From Pseudanabaena sp. M085S1SP2A07QC (GTDB taxonomy: Bacteria > Cyanobacteriota > Cyanobacteriia > Pseudanabaenales > Pseudanabaenaceae): a stretch of 49,259 nt of DNA. Location of the stretch: positions 1 to 49,259 of the forward strand of contig JADBWK010000103.1 in NCBI GenBank assembly GCA_020404895.1. Direction: 5' to 3'. The notes below the pieces were generated by a model. The model saw nothing but the letters and a program-made list of their open reading frames with translations, searched no databases and was not told where the DNA came from. Both the position numbers and the translations under genes were made by a program. Each line of letters starts with the position of its first letter. The stretch's first letter is position 1. Shown piece by piece: positions 24,212 through 31,909 of this stretch.

Positions 24212-25075
24212 ATGGGCAACGAAAAACGAAGTAATATCAGTCACAAAACTTGGACAGAAGTAGTAAAAGACTATGCTGGCAAAGACTTAGGCGAAAGAAA
24301 GAATTGGTATGGCTCCGTCGCTGAAGCCTATAATCGTGTCAGACCCCGATATCCACAAACTGTGATTGAACGAGCAATCCAGTTTGCTCAGTTGCCCCCA
24401 AAAGCCAAAATTTTAGAATTAGGTTGTGGTCCCGCGATCGCAACAGTGCCACTTGCTCAGCTTGGTTTTTCGCTATTGAGTTTGGAGCCAAATCGAGAAG
24501 CTTCAGAATTAGCGAAACTCAATTGTGCAGAATATCCTAATGTCGAAGTTCAAAATCTAGCCTTTGAAGAATGGGAATTAAAACGCGATTACTTTGATGC
24601 AGTTCTAGCCGCAACATCTTGGCATTGGATCGATCCTGCGATCGCCTATGTCAAATCGGCAGCAGCATTGAAAACTCAAGGATCTCTGATTTTATTATGG
24701 AATACTCCACCACAATTAGATCAAGAAACTTATCAATTGGTTGATGAGATTTATGAGGTCTTAGCACCTTCTATCCCTCTATATGCCAGACATGAAGGCA
24801 GAGCCAATCATCAAGCAGATTTTATGAAGTTCAGTGAGATGATCAGTGATTCAGGATATTTTGAAAATGTCAATTATGAATCTGCGATTTATCAAGTCAA
24901 CTATAGCCTTGATGACTATCTGCTACTTTTGAGTACACTTTCACCATATATAGCCTTAGTTGTGGAGAATAGAAATAATCTATTTGCAAAATTGAGAGAA
25001 GTCCTCCATAAAAATCATGGCGATCGCCTAAAGCTCTCTTTCATCTCCGCTTTTCACGTTGCCCATAAAATATAA
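24212..25075 (+). CDS. Class I SAM-dependent methyltransferase
   Basis: 287 aa from ATG 24212, chosen because AAAGG stands 8 bases before it. An in-frame ATG at 24134 would add 26 residues, and the open frame further upstream overlaps the FAD gene. Motif I is AKILELGCGPAIATVPLAQLG, followed by LSLEPN (acidic loop) and DAVLAATSWHWIDP (motif IV-like, common in SAM methyltransferase type 11/25). The acceptor is unknown. It is followed after 3 bases by a MSMEG_0565-type glycosyltransferase, so the two are co-transcribed and perhaps modify one metabolite. Confidence 0.85.
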   Translation: MGNEKRSNISHKTWTEVVKDYAGKDLGERKNWYGSVAEAYNRVRPRYPQTVIERAIQFAQLPPKAKILELGCGPAIATVPLAQLGFSLLSLEPNREASELAKLNCAEYPNVEVQNLAFEEWELKRDYFDAVLAATSWHWIDPAIAYVKSAAALKTQGSLILLWNTPPQLDQETYQLVDEIYEVLAPSIPLYARHEGRANHQADFMKFSEMISDSGYFENVNYESAIYQVNYSLDDYLLLLSTLSPYIALVVENRNNLFAKLREVLHKNHGDRLKLSFISAFHVAHKI

Positions 25076-25078
25076 TCC

Positions 25079-26266
25079 ATGCCGCAGTCATCGAAATTAC
25101 GCATCGCTTTACTCACTTATTCCACAAAACCTAGAGGGAGCGTGATCCATACCCTAGAACTTGCGGAAGCATTGCAAGCTTTAGGACATCAAGTATGTAT
25201 CTATGCATTAGACAAAGATGGCTCAGGATTTGAGCGCCATTTGTCCTGCGAATTTCAACCAATTCTTGCACAACCTGCATCACAGGAAATCGATCAACTA
25301 ATTCAGCAACGCATTCAGGAATTTGTGGATTATTTGCAGAACTCGTCACTAGATTATGATATTTATCACGCTCAGGACTGCATCAGTGCCAATGCTTTGG
25401 CGATTTTGCGATCGCAAGGACTCATTCCCCACTTTGTGCGAACCATTCACCATATCGAAGATTACAATAACCCTTACTTACAGGCTTGTCAGGATCGCTC
25501 AATTCGCGAAGCTGAGCTATGTTTATGCGTGAGTGCAGGCTGGCAAGCCCAAATTCATAAACATTACCAAATCCATGCGCCGCGAGTGATTAACGGTGTC
25601 AATCTGCAAAGATTTTCTAGCGATCGCAATGGTACTGAATCACAAATCAGCCAAAAATTTGGTTTGAAATTAGGTTTGATAGATGCGCCGATTTATCTAA
25701 CTGTGGGCGGGATTGAACCACGCAAAAATTCAATTAAGCTGATTCAAGCTTTCGCTCAGGTTCTTGCGGACTTTCCCAATGCTCAGTTGGTGATTGCGGG
25801 AGGGGCAACATTATTTGACTATCAATCCTATCGCGATCAATTTCTAGCGATCTCACAGGAATTAGATATTGCTAAATCCCTCATCATTACAGGTGTTCTC
25901 ACTGATGCTGAATTACCCGCACTTTATCGTTGTGCTGATGCTTTTGTTTTTCCATCCGCCAAAGAGGGTTGGGGTTTGGTAATCATGGAGGCGATCGCAT
26001 CGGGTATCCCTGTGATTACTTCTAACTGCCCACCCTTTACAGAATTTTTATCTCATCAGCAAGCTTTGCTGATTAATCCCGATGATGTGGGTGCGATCGC
26101 TCAAGCAATGCGATTAATTCGGCAATCTGATGTTAGTCAGGCTTTAGTGCAAGCTAGCCAGACAATTTTGCCAAAATATACATGGGAAAATTCGGCACAG
26201 ATGCATACAGCACATTATGCAAAAATGATGGTAGGGGCGCTTCGCGCCGCCTACCATCATTTTTGA
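25079..26266 (+). CDS. MSMEG_0565-family glycosyltransferase (GT4, GT-B fold)
   Basis: 395 aa. The N-terminal LRIALLTYSTKPRGSVIHTLELAEAL and IYHAQDCISANAL are characteristic of this family. The donor-binding half has LTVGGIEPRKNSIKLIQAF, NAQLVIAGG and FVFPSAKEGWGLVIMEAIASGIPVI, with the GT4 E-x7-E pair. The family normally sits in a conserved cluster with a Nit1 nitrilase, a radical-SAM protein and MSMEG_0570, and here only 0570 follows. The last 13 residues (MMVGALRAAYHHF) and the stop are supplied by a palindromic repeat (26221-26264), so the native C-terminus was altered. Confidence 0.87.
   Translation: MPQSSKLRIALLTYSTKPRGSVIHTLELAEALQALGHQVCIYALDKDGSGFERHLSCEFQPILAQPASQEIDQLIQQRIQEFVDYLQNSSLDYDIYHAQDCISANALAILRSQGLIPHFVRTIHHIEDYNNPYLQACQDRSIREAELCLCVSAGWQAQIHKHYQIHAPRVINGVNLQRFSSDRNGTESQISQKFGLKLGLIDAPIYLTVGGIEPRKNSIKLIQAFAQVLADFPNAQLVIAGGATLFDYQSYRDQFLAISQELDIAKSLIITGVLTDAELPALYRCADAFVFPSAKEGWGLVIMEAIASGIPVITSNCPPFTEFLSHQQALLINPDDVGAIAQAMRLIRQSDVSQALVQASQTILPKYTWENSAQMHTAHYAKMMVGALRAAYHHF
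26221..26264. repeat. Palindrome inside the 3' end of the glycosyltransferase gene
   Basis: 15-base arms AAAAATGATGGTAGG and complement surround GGCGCTTCGCGCC (one unpaired G). The whole repeat is translated and ends at TGA. GAGGAG immediately after, partly in the stop codon, is the ribosome site of the next gene. It has the same core type as the intergenic palindromes at 27036, 33681 and 42250. Confidence 0.85.
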
Positions 26267-26275
26267 GGAGCTTTT

Positions 26276-26563
26276 ATGCCTGAAGTCCGTTTTCAAATCG
26301 TTTGGCCAGATGAATCTCAAGATTCCTGCTATTCGCCATCTTTGATCGTCAAAGAATATTTCGCAGCAGATACCGAGTATGACCTCGTGGATTTTGTTGA
26401 GCGATCGCGTACTGCTCTAAATATTGCTAGCGATCGCGTCAAAGCCAAGTATGGATTTCCCTGTGGATTGGCTTTGGGACAGTTGCAAGAAATTGAGGCT
26501 AAGGCGGCGAAGTTCGCTCAGAACAAGCAACCCAAAGTGAAATTTATTAAATTTAACAATTAG
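26276..26563 (+). CDS. MSMEG_0570-family nitrogen starvation response protein
   Basis: 95 aa. MPEVRFQIVWPDESQDSCYSPSLIVKEYF and the ending AKYGFPCGLALGQLQEIE are the family pattern (W-P-D, C-Y-S-P-S, Y-G-F-x-C). The family belongs to the Nit1-nitrilase cluster that in Synechocystis (sll0783 region) responds to nitrogen starvation. Its function is not known. A strong ribosome site GAGGAG lies 5 bases before ATG and overlaps the glycosyltransferase stop. I see no clear NtcA box ahead of the operon. Confidence 0.87.
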   Translation: MPEVRFQIVWPDESQDSCYSPSLIVKEYFAADTEYDLVDFVERSRTALNIASDRVKAKYGFPCGLALGQLQEIEAKAAKFAQNKQPKVKFIKFNN

Positions 26564-26591
26564 CTTGCATTATGCACGGTATCTGATAAGA

Positions 26592-26597
26592 TATAAT
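26592..26597 (+). promoter_or_regulatory. Probable -10 element for tRNA-Ser
   Basis: TATAAT, 13 bases before the mature tRNA 5' end. A -35 is weak: TTATGC at 26570 gives 16-base spacing. Confidence 0.45.
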
Positions 26598-26610
26598 TCC
26601 TAATAAATTT

Positions 26611-26702
26611 GGAGAGATGGCTGAGTGGACGAAAGCGGCAGATTGCTAATCTGTTGTACGGCAGGTAACTCCGTACCGAGGGTTCAAATCCCTCTCTCTC
26701 CG
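26611..26702 (+). tRNA. tRNA-Ser (anticodon GCU)
   Basis: 92 nt with long variable arm. The acceptor stem GGAGAGA/TCTCTCC is perfect with discriminator G. The D-arm is TGGCTGAGTGGACGAAAGCG. The anticodon stem-loop GCAGA-TTGCTAA-TCTGT has GCT at 26645-26647. The class II variable arm is TGTACGGCAGGTAACTCCGTACC, and the T-arm is GAGGG-TTCAAAT-CCCTC. CCA is not encoded. It reads AGC/AGU serine codons. The DUF2555 gene follows after 24 bases. Confidence 0.96.
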
Positions 26703-26726
26703 TTCACAGGACTGTCATAGAGCGAT

Positions 26727-26960
26727 ATGGTTAATAACCCTTCAAAGGATGTAGTTGGCGAAGCTCCAGAAGTTGATCCTAGTAAATTTAGTGAGTCGGA
26801 TGTTGCTGCGATCGCAGATCGTTTAGAACGTGATGACTATGCCAATGCTTTTGAGAGCTTAAATGATTGGCATATCTTGCGAGCACTAGCTTTTAAAGGC
26901 TCAGAGCTAGCCGATCCATACCGCCATTTATTAGATGTCGAATCATTTGATGAATGCTAA
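26727..26960 (+). CDS. DUF2555 cyanobacterial conserved protein
   Basis: 77 aa. DVAAIADRLERDDYANAFESLNDWHILRALAF followed by a DPYRHLLDVESFDE ending is the DUF2555 pattern, a small soluble protein known only from cyanobacteria and of unknown role. The start is ATG 26727, soon after tRNA-Ser, so the tRNA promoter may drive both. The stop codon lies in the left arm of a strong two-way terminator palindrome. Confidence 0.87.
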   Translation: MVNNPSKDVVGEAPEVDPSKFSESDVAAIADRLERDDYANAFESLNDWHILRALAFKGSELADPYRHLLDVESFDEC

Positions 26961-27001
26961 ACAATAAAAAATGTGCGCTAAGCGCACATTTTTTATTGTT
27001 T
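26959..27001. terminator. Two-way terminator palindrome
   Basis: AAACAATAAAAAATGTGCGC / GCGCACATTTTTTATTGTTT around TAA-like centre. A-rich on the left and T-rich on the right, it gives a G/C stem followed by a U-run in either direction, a classic rho-independent form. It starts inside the DUF2555 stop codon. Confidence 0.8.
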
Positions 27002-27023
27002 GCCACAAATTTTATTTTCGGGC

Positions 27024-27118
27024 TAGGACAAAAGCAAAACCCAGAATAGAGTTACGGCGCTTCGCGCCGTAACTCTATTCTGGGTTTTATGTCTTAACTT
27101 ACTTGACTATAGCTATAG
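27024..27118. mobile_element. Decayed MITE carrying a 53-bp palindrome
   Basis: TAGGACA (27024) and ATGTCTTAACTTACTTGACT (27089 on) resemble the subterminal parts of the TATAGCAA MITE, and CTATAGCTATAG (27107-27118) may be a worn end. Inside, 27036-27088 has 25-base perfect arms (AAAACCCAGAATAGAGTTAC...) with TTC loop and core GGCGCTTCGCGCC. The frame has decayed while the palindrome stays perfect. Confidence 0.6.
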
Positions 27119-27146
27119 TTTCAAAACAAAAGCCAATTACTGGAAT

Positions 27147-27335
27147 TTATTGATGTGACTGGGTGGGGTAAATCGCCTTAACATGAACTTTTTGACGTTC
27201 TTTGTCTGCATCAACCACAATCCAATTAAGTGGTTTTCCATACTTAATCAATTCATCCTGAATCGCCTGATTTAGGGATGATACAGTGTAGTGATTTTCA
27301 AGATCGACTTCGATATAGATTGATTTTGTAGTCAT
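27147..27335 (-). CDS. Small hypothetical protein
   Basis: 62 aa, no family recognised. The sequence alternates as a compact alpha/beta protein: KSIYIEVDLENHYTVSS, LNQAIQDELIKYG, LNWIVVDADKERQKVHVKAIY. Length, codon use and position between two transcription units support a gene. It is alone, with the pyruvate-kinase-like gene ending or starting elsewhere (gap 56 bases). Confidence 0.55.
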   Translation of the reverse strand: MTTKSIYIEVDLENHYTVSSLNQAIQDELIKYGKPLNWIVVDADKERQKVHVKAIYPTQSHQ

Positions 27336-27391
27336 AATAAATTACTCAAAAGCTATGCAAATTAAAGAAAATCGATGTAATTGCTGGTCAT

Positions 27392-28957
27392 TTACCAAGA
27401 ATGTAATGCTCGCAACTGGGGCGTTTTTTTCGACTGGTGGGCTTCCATCCGAGTTAGGACATCATCGAGAATTGTGATGGCTTCGGCAATAAAGGGACCT
27501 TTATTTAACATCACACACTCGGCGCGTTCAGCCATAGCTGCATCCGTCATCTCTCCGCGGGAAGGCGCTCCATTTTTGACTAAACTCTCTAGCACCTGCG
27601 TAGCCCAGATCACAGGAACATGAGCTGCTTCGCAAATCCAGAGGATTTCTTCTTGAATCTCCGTCAATCTTTGATATCCAATTTCAACGGCTAAGTCGCC
27701 TCTAGCAATCATCACACCAAAGGATTGTTTACTTGCTGCATGGATGATTAATTCTGGAAGATTGGAAACTGCGATCGCAGTTTCAATCTTTGCCACGATC
27801 GCAGGGCTAGGGGTTCTGCCATCTAAGCGAAGACCTAACTCTTTTTGAAGTAAATCAATATCAGCAGGTTGCTGCACAAAAGAGTACCCAATAATATCCG
27901 CGTGAGTGGCGACAAAATCCAAATCACTTAAATCTTTTGCCGTAAGAGGACTGAGCGATAAAATGGTTTTGGGAAAGTTCAATCCTTTTTCGGGGCGAAG
28001 TTTGACTCCTTTGGGGCTAGCATGGGTTACTTGAAGTAATAGCCCTAATTGCCCATCTGGTAATCGATATTGGGTGTCAACCACACGAGTCCGAATCTTG
28101 CCATCATCAATATATACGGGTGCGTCAACTACTAATAAATCAAGGATTTCGGGAACCGTACAGCAAATTTGGAATTGGTCTGTAGGTGATGCGATCGCCT
28201 CGCCTGTTTCTAATTTACTTGCAGATTTAGGTGCACATCGCGAGAGCAAGATGCGATCCCCACGAAATACCCGCTTTCGATCTGGTGGCTTAAGGACTTC
28301 TCCTGTGCGGATCTTAGGTCCCGCTAAGTCCATCATCACTTTACAAGATGTTCCATTCTCCTGCGCTGCTCGACGAACATGAGCGATCATGGATTCCCAT
28401 ATTTCTGGATTGTCATGGGCGCAGTTAATTCGCACAGAGTTTGCGCCCCGTCGGATAATTTCGTGTACTAACTCATAGTCAGTATCAGCTTCAGTGGGCA
28501 ATGTAACCATAATTCTGACCCGCCGATGGGGACAAGCTGTCCCAAATAATTCCTTGGTATGCTGGAGAAGCAAACGATTGCCTTCAAAAAAGGATTCTAG
28601 TGGTTGGCGGTGAAAATTTTCTGTGGAGTAATTGCCACACATTACTTCTAGCGCCGCAATCACAGCATCAAGATTGGGTAATACCCTTGCTTCAATCCTT
28701 CCTAACGAAGACAATCCCCAAGGCATTAATGCAGATTGGAGTTCGCGGAGGTCGTACTGACGTAATGCAAGGTATTGAGCTAGATTCAAGGCACTTGGGA
28801 GAAATTCAGCCCGATGAATGCCCGATTGCCATTTATTAAAGGTAATGGCTCCTTCGCTTTCAACCTTCTGGCGTAGTGCTTGAAGAGTAGATAGCAGTAT
28901 ATGAGGACTTGATAAAAACTGGGAATCGATACTAACTGGTGAAGTTTGGCTAATCAT
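27392..28957 (-). CDS. Pyruvate-kinase-like protein with N-terminal extension, no C-domain
   Basis: 521 aa. About 145 residues of unrelated N-terminal sequence precede a PK barrel (VRIMVTLPTEADTDYELVHEI, VRINCAHDNPE, MMDLAGPKIRTGEV). Catalytic Lys in AIVAKIETAIAV, ARGDLAVEIG and PVIWATQVLESLVKNGAPSRGEMTDAA are retained. The chain ends about 40 residues after VMLNKGPF, so the allosteric C-terminal domain is missing. Changed points are RINCAH for R-x-N-x-S-H and MLNKGPF for MLSGETA. Similar proteins occur in cyanobacteria and plastids. Whether it makes pyruvate and ATP is open. Confidence 0.8.
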   Translation of the reverse strand: MISQTSPVSIDSQFLSSPHILLSTLQALRQKVESEGAITFNKWQSGIHRAEFLPSALNLAQYLALRQYDLRELQSALMPWGLSSLGRIEARVLPNLDAVIAALEVMCGNYSTENFHRQPLESFFEGNRLLLQHTKELFGTACPHRRVRIMVTLPTEADTDYELVHEIIRRGANSVRINCAHDNPEIWESMIAHVRRAAQENGTSCKVMMDLAGPKIRTGEVLKPPDRKRVFRGDRILLSRCAPKSASKLETGEAIASPTDQFQICCTVPEILDLLVVDAPVYIDDGKIRTRVVDTQYRLPDGQLGLLLQVTHASPKGVKLRPEKGLNFPKTILSLSPLTAKDLSDLDFVATHADIIGYSFVQQPADIDLLQKELGLRLDGRTPSPAIVAKIETAIAVSNLPELIIHAASKQSFGVMIARGDLAVEIGYQRLTEIQEEILWICEAAHVPVIWATQVLESLVKNGAPSRGEMTDAAMAERAECVMLNKGPFIAEAITILDDVLTRMEAHQSKKTPQLRALHSW

Positions 28958-29027
28958 ATATCAAAGGTTCCTAAATCTAAATATTCGTAGGATAGTTCCG
29001 AATGATTTAATGTCTCTGATGCGCTAG

Positions 29028-30011
29028 TTATGCATGTGCAATATCTATCGGTGTTGAGAGTAGCGATCGCAATGATTGGCGAAAATCTAAGGAGAGGTAA
29101 TGTTGCTGAATAGGCTGCCAAATTTGCCAAAATGCGATTTGTTCTTGCTGCATTGCTTGGTTTACAGTAGGTAAAACCTTTGCCAAATCTGCATTCAATG
29201 TCGATTCTAAAAACTGACGCAAGACTTCACGATCATGAAGCTGTCCCAAGATTTCTTGGATCGCCTTAAACTCCTCAATTCTCTCAAGGTATGAAGCCTC
29301 ATAAAAACCCGAAAAGAACTCTGCTTGGTAGCGAATACCTTTCATTTGTTTCCGTAGGTCATGGAGATCATTAACGAATTTCTTTAGTTGTTGATGCAAC
29401 TCCTCAGAATTTTCAATGGCAACCACGGTGACTTTTTCTGACTGAATAGTTGTTCCTACCAGCCAACCTCTGTGGAGAAAAAGTTGACAGATTAATGGAA
29501 GTAGCAAGTCGGGCAAAACTTCTCGAACTACCAAATCGCCGATCATTGTACGTCTGGGCTGATCTAGCCAAGATTGAATACCCTGCTTTAAGTCGTAATA
29601 GCTTTTGCCATTCAGAGTCTTCTGTAAATCGAGAAAGCTGCGATCTCGTTTTTTTTGCAAACGCTTCAAAACCTTCTCAAACTTCAGTAGTTCTGTATTG
29701 TCCAACAAAGGCTGGTAGCGGCTTATCAGTTCTTGTTGCAGTACATCTAAATCGCGGGTTTCTCCTAAACTTTTAGCGGTTTTTCCGATAGATGGATTGC
29801 TTACAGCTTTTGGTAAGACGATCGCAGAGCCAAATACTTGAATAGCTGTTCTCAAACGGCGCATCCAAACTCGCATCTGATGCAAAGGTTCAGGATCTTT
29901 ATCTTCAAAGATGGCTTTTTCTTGTTCGATAATCCTCTGAAAGTTTTGTTGAATGATTTGATAACTGTACTCACCTAGCTTAATCGATAAATCTAATGGC
30001 TGGTGCTTCAT
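29028..30011 (-). CDS. CHAD-domain protein
   Basis: 327 aa, nearly all one CHAD domain: EPLHQMRVWMRRLRTAIQVFG (conserved H-x-x-R-[VI]-x-x-[RK]-R-[LM]-R), GETRDLDVL, LHDLRKQMKGIRYQAEFF and LGQLHDREVL. It is an alpha-helical protein rich in His and Lys/Arg that binds inorganic polyphosphate and is often linked to polyphosphate granules. No CYTH domain is fused and no polyphosphate enzyme is adjacent. The 175-base gap behind it holds no gene. Confidence 0.9.
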   Translation of the reverse strand: MKHQPLDLSIKLGEYSYQIIQQNFQRIIEQEKAIFEDKDPEPLHQMRVWMRRLRTAIQVFGSAIVLPKAVSNPSIGKTAKSLGETRDLDVLQQELISRYQPLLDNTELLKFEKVLKRLQKKRDRSFLDLQKTLNGKSYYDLKQGIQSWLDQPRRTMIGDLVVREVLPDLLLPLICQLFLHRGWLVGTTIQSEKVTVVAIENSEELHQQLKKFVNDLHDLRKQMKGIRYQAEFFSGFYEASYLERIEEFKAIQEILGQLHDREVLRQFLESTLNADLAKVLPTVNQAMQQEQIAFWQIWQPIQQHYLSLDFRQSLRSLLSTPIDIAHA

Positions 30012-30186
30012 ACAAATTCACATTGCATTATTAGTTTATTGAGACTCAAAATTAATTTTGAACTTTAATCTCAGCGCTCCTATTATCTCACTCCCTTAAT
30101 TTTCTAATTACTATCTTCACATATTTAAACTTAATCATATTGGGCTTAACATCAAATCTATTTTGGGTTTTATCTAGAATAGCTAT

Positions 30187-30253
30187 AGCCATAAAACTTA
30201 AACAAAGAAAGGCGACGCTTCGCGTCGCCTTTCTTTGTTTAAGTTTTATGGCT
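30187..30253. repeat. 67-bp palindrome reaching into DUF3172
   Basis: 32-base perfect arms starting AGCCATAAAACTTAAACAAA with TTC loop and core GCGACGCTTCGCGTCGC. The right arm covers the stop and last codons of the DUF3172 gene (30246-30253), so part of a coding sequence is inverted in the left arm. It is the longest perfect stem in the window. Confidence 0.85.
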
Positions 30254-30764
30254 GAGGACTGGGACTAGGTGCTGCGGGTACACCGTTAGTAAACTTTTCG
30301 GAAGCATTTTTGCTTTCGTAAATACAATCAACGGTGGGAGCTTTTTCTAGATCGCCTGTAAAGCCAAAGGTATTCATCCTGTCCTTACATTGACGAATAT
30401 CTGATTCTTTAATCACATTTTTTTGTAAAAGCACATTCCAGTTATTCGGCAAAACTACACACCCTGGGACAGGTTCAGCTTGGCTGATGAAAACGTTAAA
30501 CGGGTTGAGTGTGACATAGACACGGCTACTCATCACCATTGCCGATGCGCCATAGTTATTACAAAAATCGCGGCTAGGGGCAAGGTTGTCTAAACGAATC
30601 GCATCAACAGTACGCGGTGTAGGGTTGAGCGTAGACAAGGCAATACCAACACCAATACCGACCGCAAAAATCGCGCCTGCGATCGCCAGTTTGGTCGTTG
30701 TTCCGTTAGATCTTGGTTCAGTTGGAGGTGTATTCAGGGTTGAAGAATATCTACGTCTTGCCAT
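30246..30764 (-). CDS. DUF3172 cyanobacterial membrane-anchored protein
   Basis: 172 aa. After a charged Pro/Thr-rich start there is one membrane segment (about residues 25-45, AIAGAIFAVGIGVGIALSTL). The soluble part has NLAPSRDFCNNYGASAMVMSSRVYVTLNPFNVFISQ and VLPNNWNVLLQKNVI, the DUF3172 signature. Four Cys residues may form disulphides outside the cytoplasm. The function is unknown. It lies 132 bases downstream of MTHFR, separated by two palindromes, so it is probably a separate transcript. The C-terminal SPSPQP codons lie at a palindrome arm. Confidence 0.85.
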   Translation of the reverse strand: MARRRYSSTLNTPPTEPRSNGTTTKLAIAGAIFAVGIGVGIALSTLNPTPRTVDAIRLDNLAPSRDFCNNYGASAMVMSSRVYVTLNPFNVFISQAEPVPGCVVLPNNWNVLLQKNVIKESDIRQCKDRMNTFGFTGDLEKAPTVDCIYESKNASEKFTNGVPAAPSPSPQP

Positions 30765-30809
30765 AGATGTTAGGTAGGATAATTCCTTAGATTAACCGAA
30801 ACTGCTGAA

Positions 30810-30844
30810 CTTTTGAGAGGTTTGCTAAGCAAACCTCTCAAAAG
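30810..30844. repeat. Palindrome between MTHFR and DUF3172 genes
   Basis: 17-base arms CTTTTGAGAGGTTTGCT with single-base centre. It lies in the DUF3172 leader, after the terminator at 30852. Confidence 0.7.
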
Positions 30845-30851
30845 ATAGACA

Positions 30852-30898
30852 AAGTAAACAATAAAAAAATGGCGTAGCCATTTTTTTATTGTTTACTT
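30852..30898 (-). terminator. Two-way terminator palindrome after MTHFR
   Basis: 22-base arms containing AACAATAAAAAAATGGC, GTA loop, T-run on either side. The first base of the MTHFR stop is just outside and the arm overlaps the stop codon. It works as a rho-independent terminator on either strand. Confidence 0.8.
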
Positions 30899-31829
30899 AG
30901 AGAACTGTCACGCCTGCGCGATCAAGGATTTCAGGAATTAGATGTTCAGCTTTGATAGCCATAATATGTACGCCTTGACAGATTTGCCGAGCCGTTTGGA
31001 TCTGTTCAGACGCGATCGCTATGCCCTCCTGTAAAGGTGATTTGGCTTTAGCTAGTCGCTCAATGATATGGTCTGGTATCTGCACTCCTGGTACAAATTT
31101 ATTTAGGAAAATCGCATTTTTAGCTGATTTAATTAAAAATATTCCTGCCAGAATTGGCTTGTCGGATTGATTGGCAATTTGATTAACAAATTTATCGAGG
31201 CGATCAAAATCTGTAATTAATTGGCTTTGAAAAAAATGCGCCCCTGCATTAATCTTGCGCTCAAACCGCTTTTGTAAACCCGACCAACTGGGCGACTGCG
31301 GATCAACTGCGGCTCCCGCTAAAAAGTCCGTACCTAGATGAGGCAATGCTTTATCGTTAGCATCCAATCCTTGATTAAGCTTTTGAATTAATTGCAATAA
31401 CCGCACAGATTCATAATCAAACACCGATCGCGCATCGGGGGAATCTCCAGCTTTTACAGGATCGCCCGTGAGTGCAAGAATATTGGTAATTCCTAACGCC
31501 GCAGCTCCAAATAAATCACCTTGCAATGCAATCCGATTGCGATCTCGACAGGCAAGTTGGCAGACAGTTTCAATCCCGATTTGCTGCTGGATCAAAACTG
31601 AAGCAGCGATTGGGCTCATGCTCATCACCGCTCGACTAGAATCAGTAATATTAACTGCATGAACTCGATCTTTGAGCGATCGCGTTTGTGCGAGCATATG
31701 CGTTGGATCGCTGCCCTTGGGTGGAGATACCTCAGCCGTAATCAGAAATTCCTTATTAGCGATCGCTGTGCGAAATTTGTGAAATGGTCGTTCAACTATT
31801 GGCTGGGGCGAATCGATCATGCGAAACAA
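30897..31829 (-). CDS. Methylenetetrahydrofolate reductase family protein (MetF-like)
   Basis: 310 aa. FLITAEVSPPKGSDPTHML, VNITDSSRAVMSMSPIAAS and TVCQLACRDRNRIALQGDL are the folate/FAD-binding TIM-barrel motifs of MTHFR. NILALTGDPVKAGDSP and AGAHFFQSQLITDFDRL also match. It reduces 5,10-methylene-THF to 5-methyl-THF for methionine synthesis. It is closer to the metF variant of cyanobacteria and actinobacteria than to E. coli MetF. Start: MFRMIDS, where Met4 is an alternative. A strong terminator follows. Confidence 0.87.
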   Translation of the reverse strand: MFRMIDSPQPIVERPFHKFRTAIANKEFLITAEVSPPKGSDPTHMLAQTRSLKDRVHAVNITDSSRAVMSMSPIAASVLIQQQIGIETVCQLACRDRNRIALQGDLFGAAALGITNILALTGDPVKAGDSPDARSVFDYESVRLLQLIQKLNQGLDANDKALPHLGTDFLAGAAVDPQSPSWSGLQKRFERKINAGAHFFQSQLITDFDRLDKFVNQIANQSDKPILAGIFLIKSAKNAIFLNKFVPGVQIPDHIIERLAKAKSPLQEGIAIASEQIQTARQICQGVHIMAIKAEHLIPEILDRAGVTVL

Positions 31830-31885
31830 AACTACTAAAAAATTTTAAGATTGTCTGCATTTTAAACTATTGCGATCGCAAGCTA

Positions 31886-31909
31886 AGCCAAGAACTCAAG
31901 TTCTTGGCT
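31886..31909. repeat. Short palindrome
   Basis: AGCCAAGAACT-CA-AGTTCTTGGCT, 24 bases, at the boundary between the MTHFR leader and decayed transposase sequence. Confidence 0.6.
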
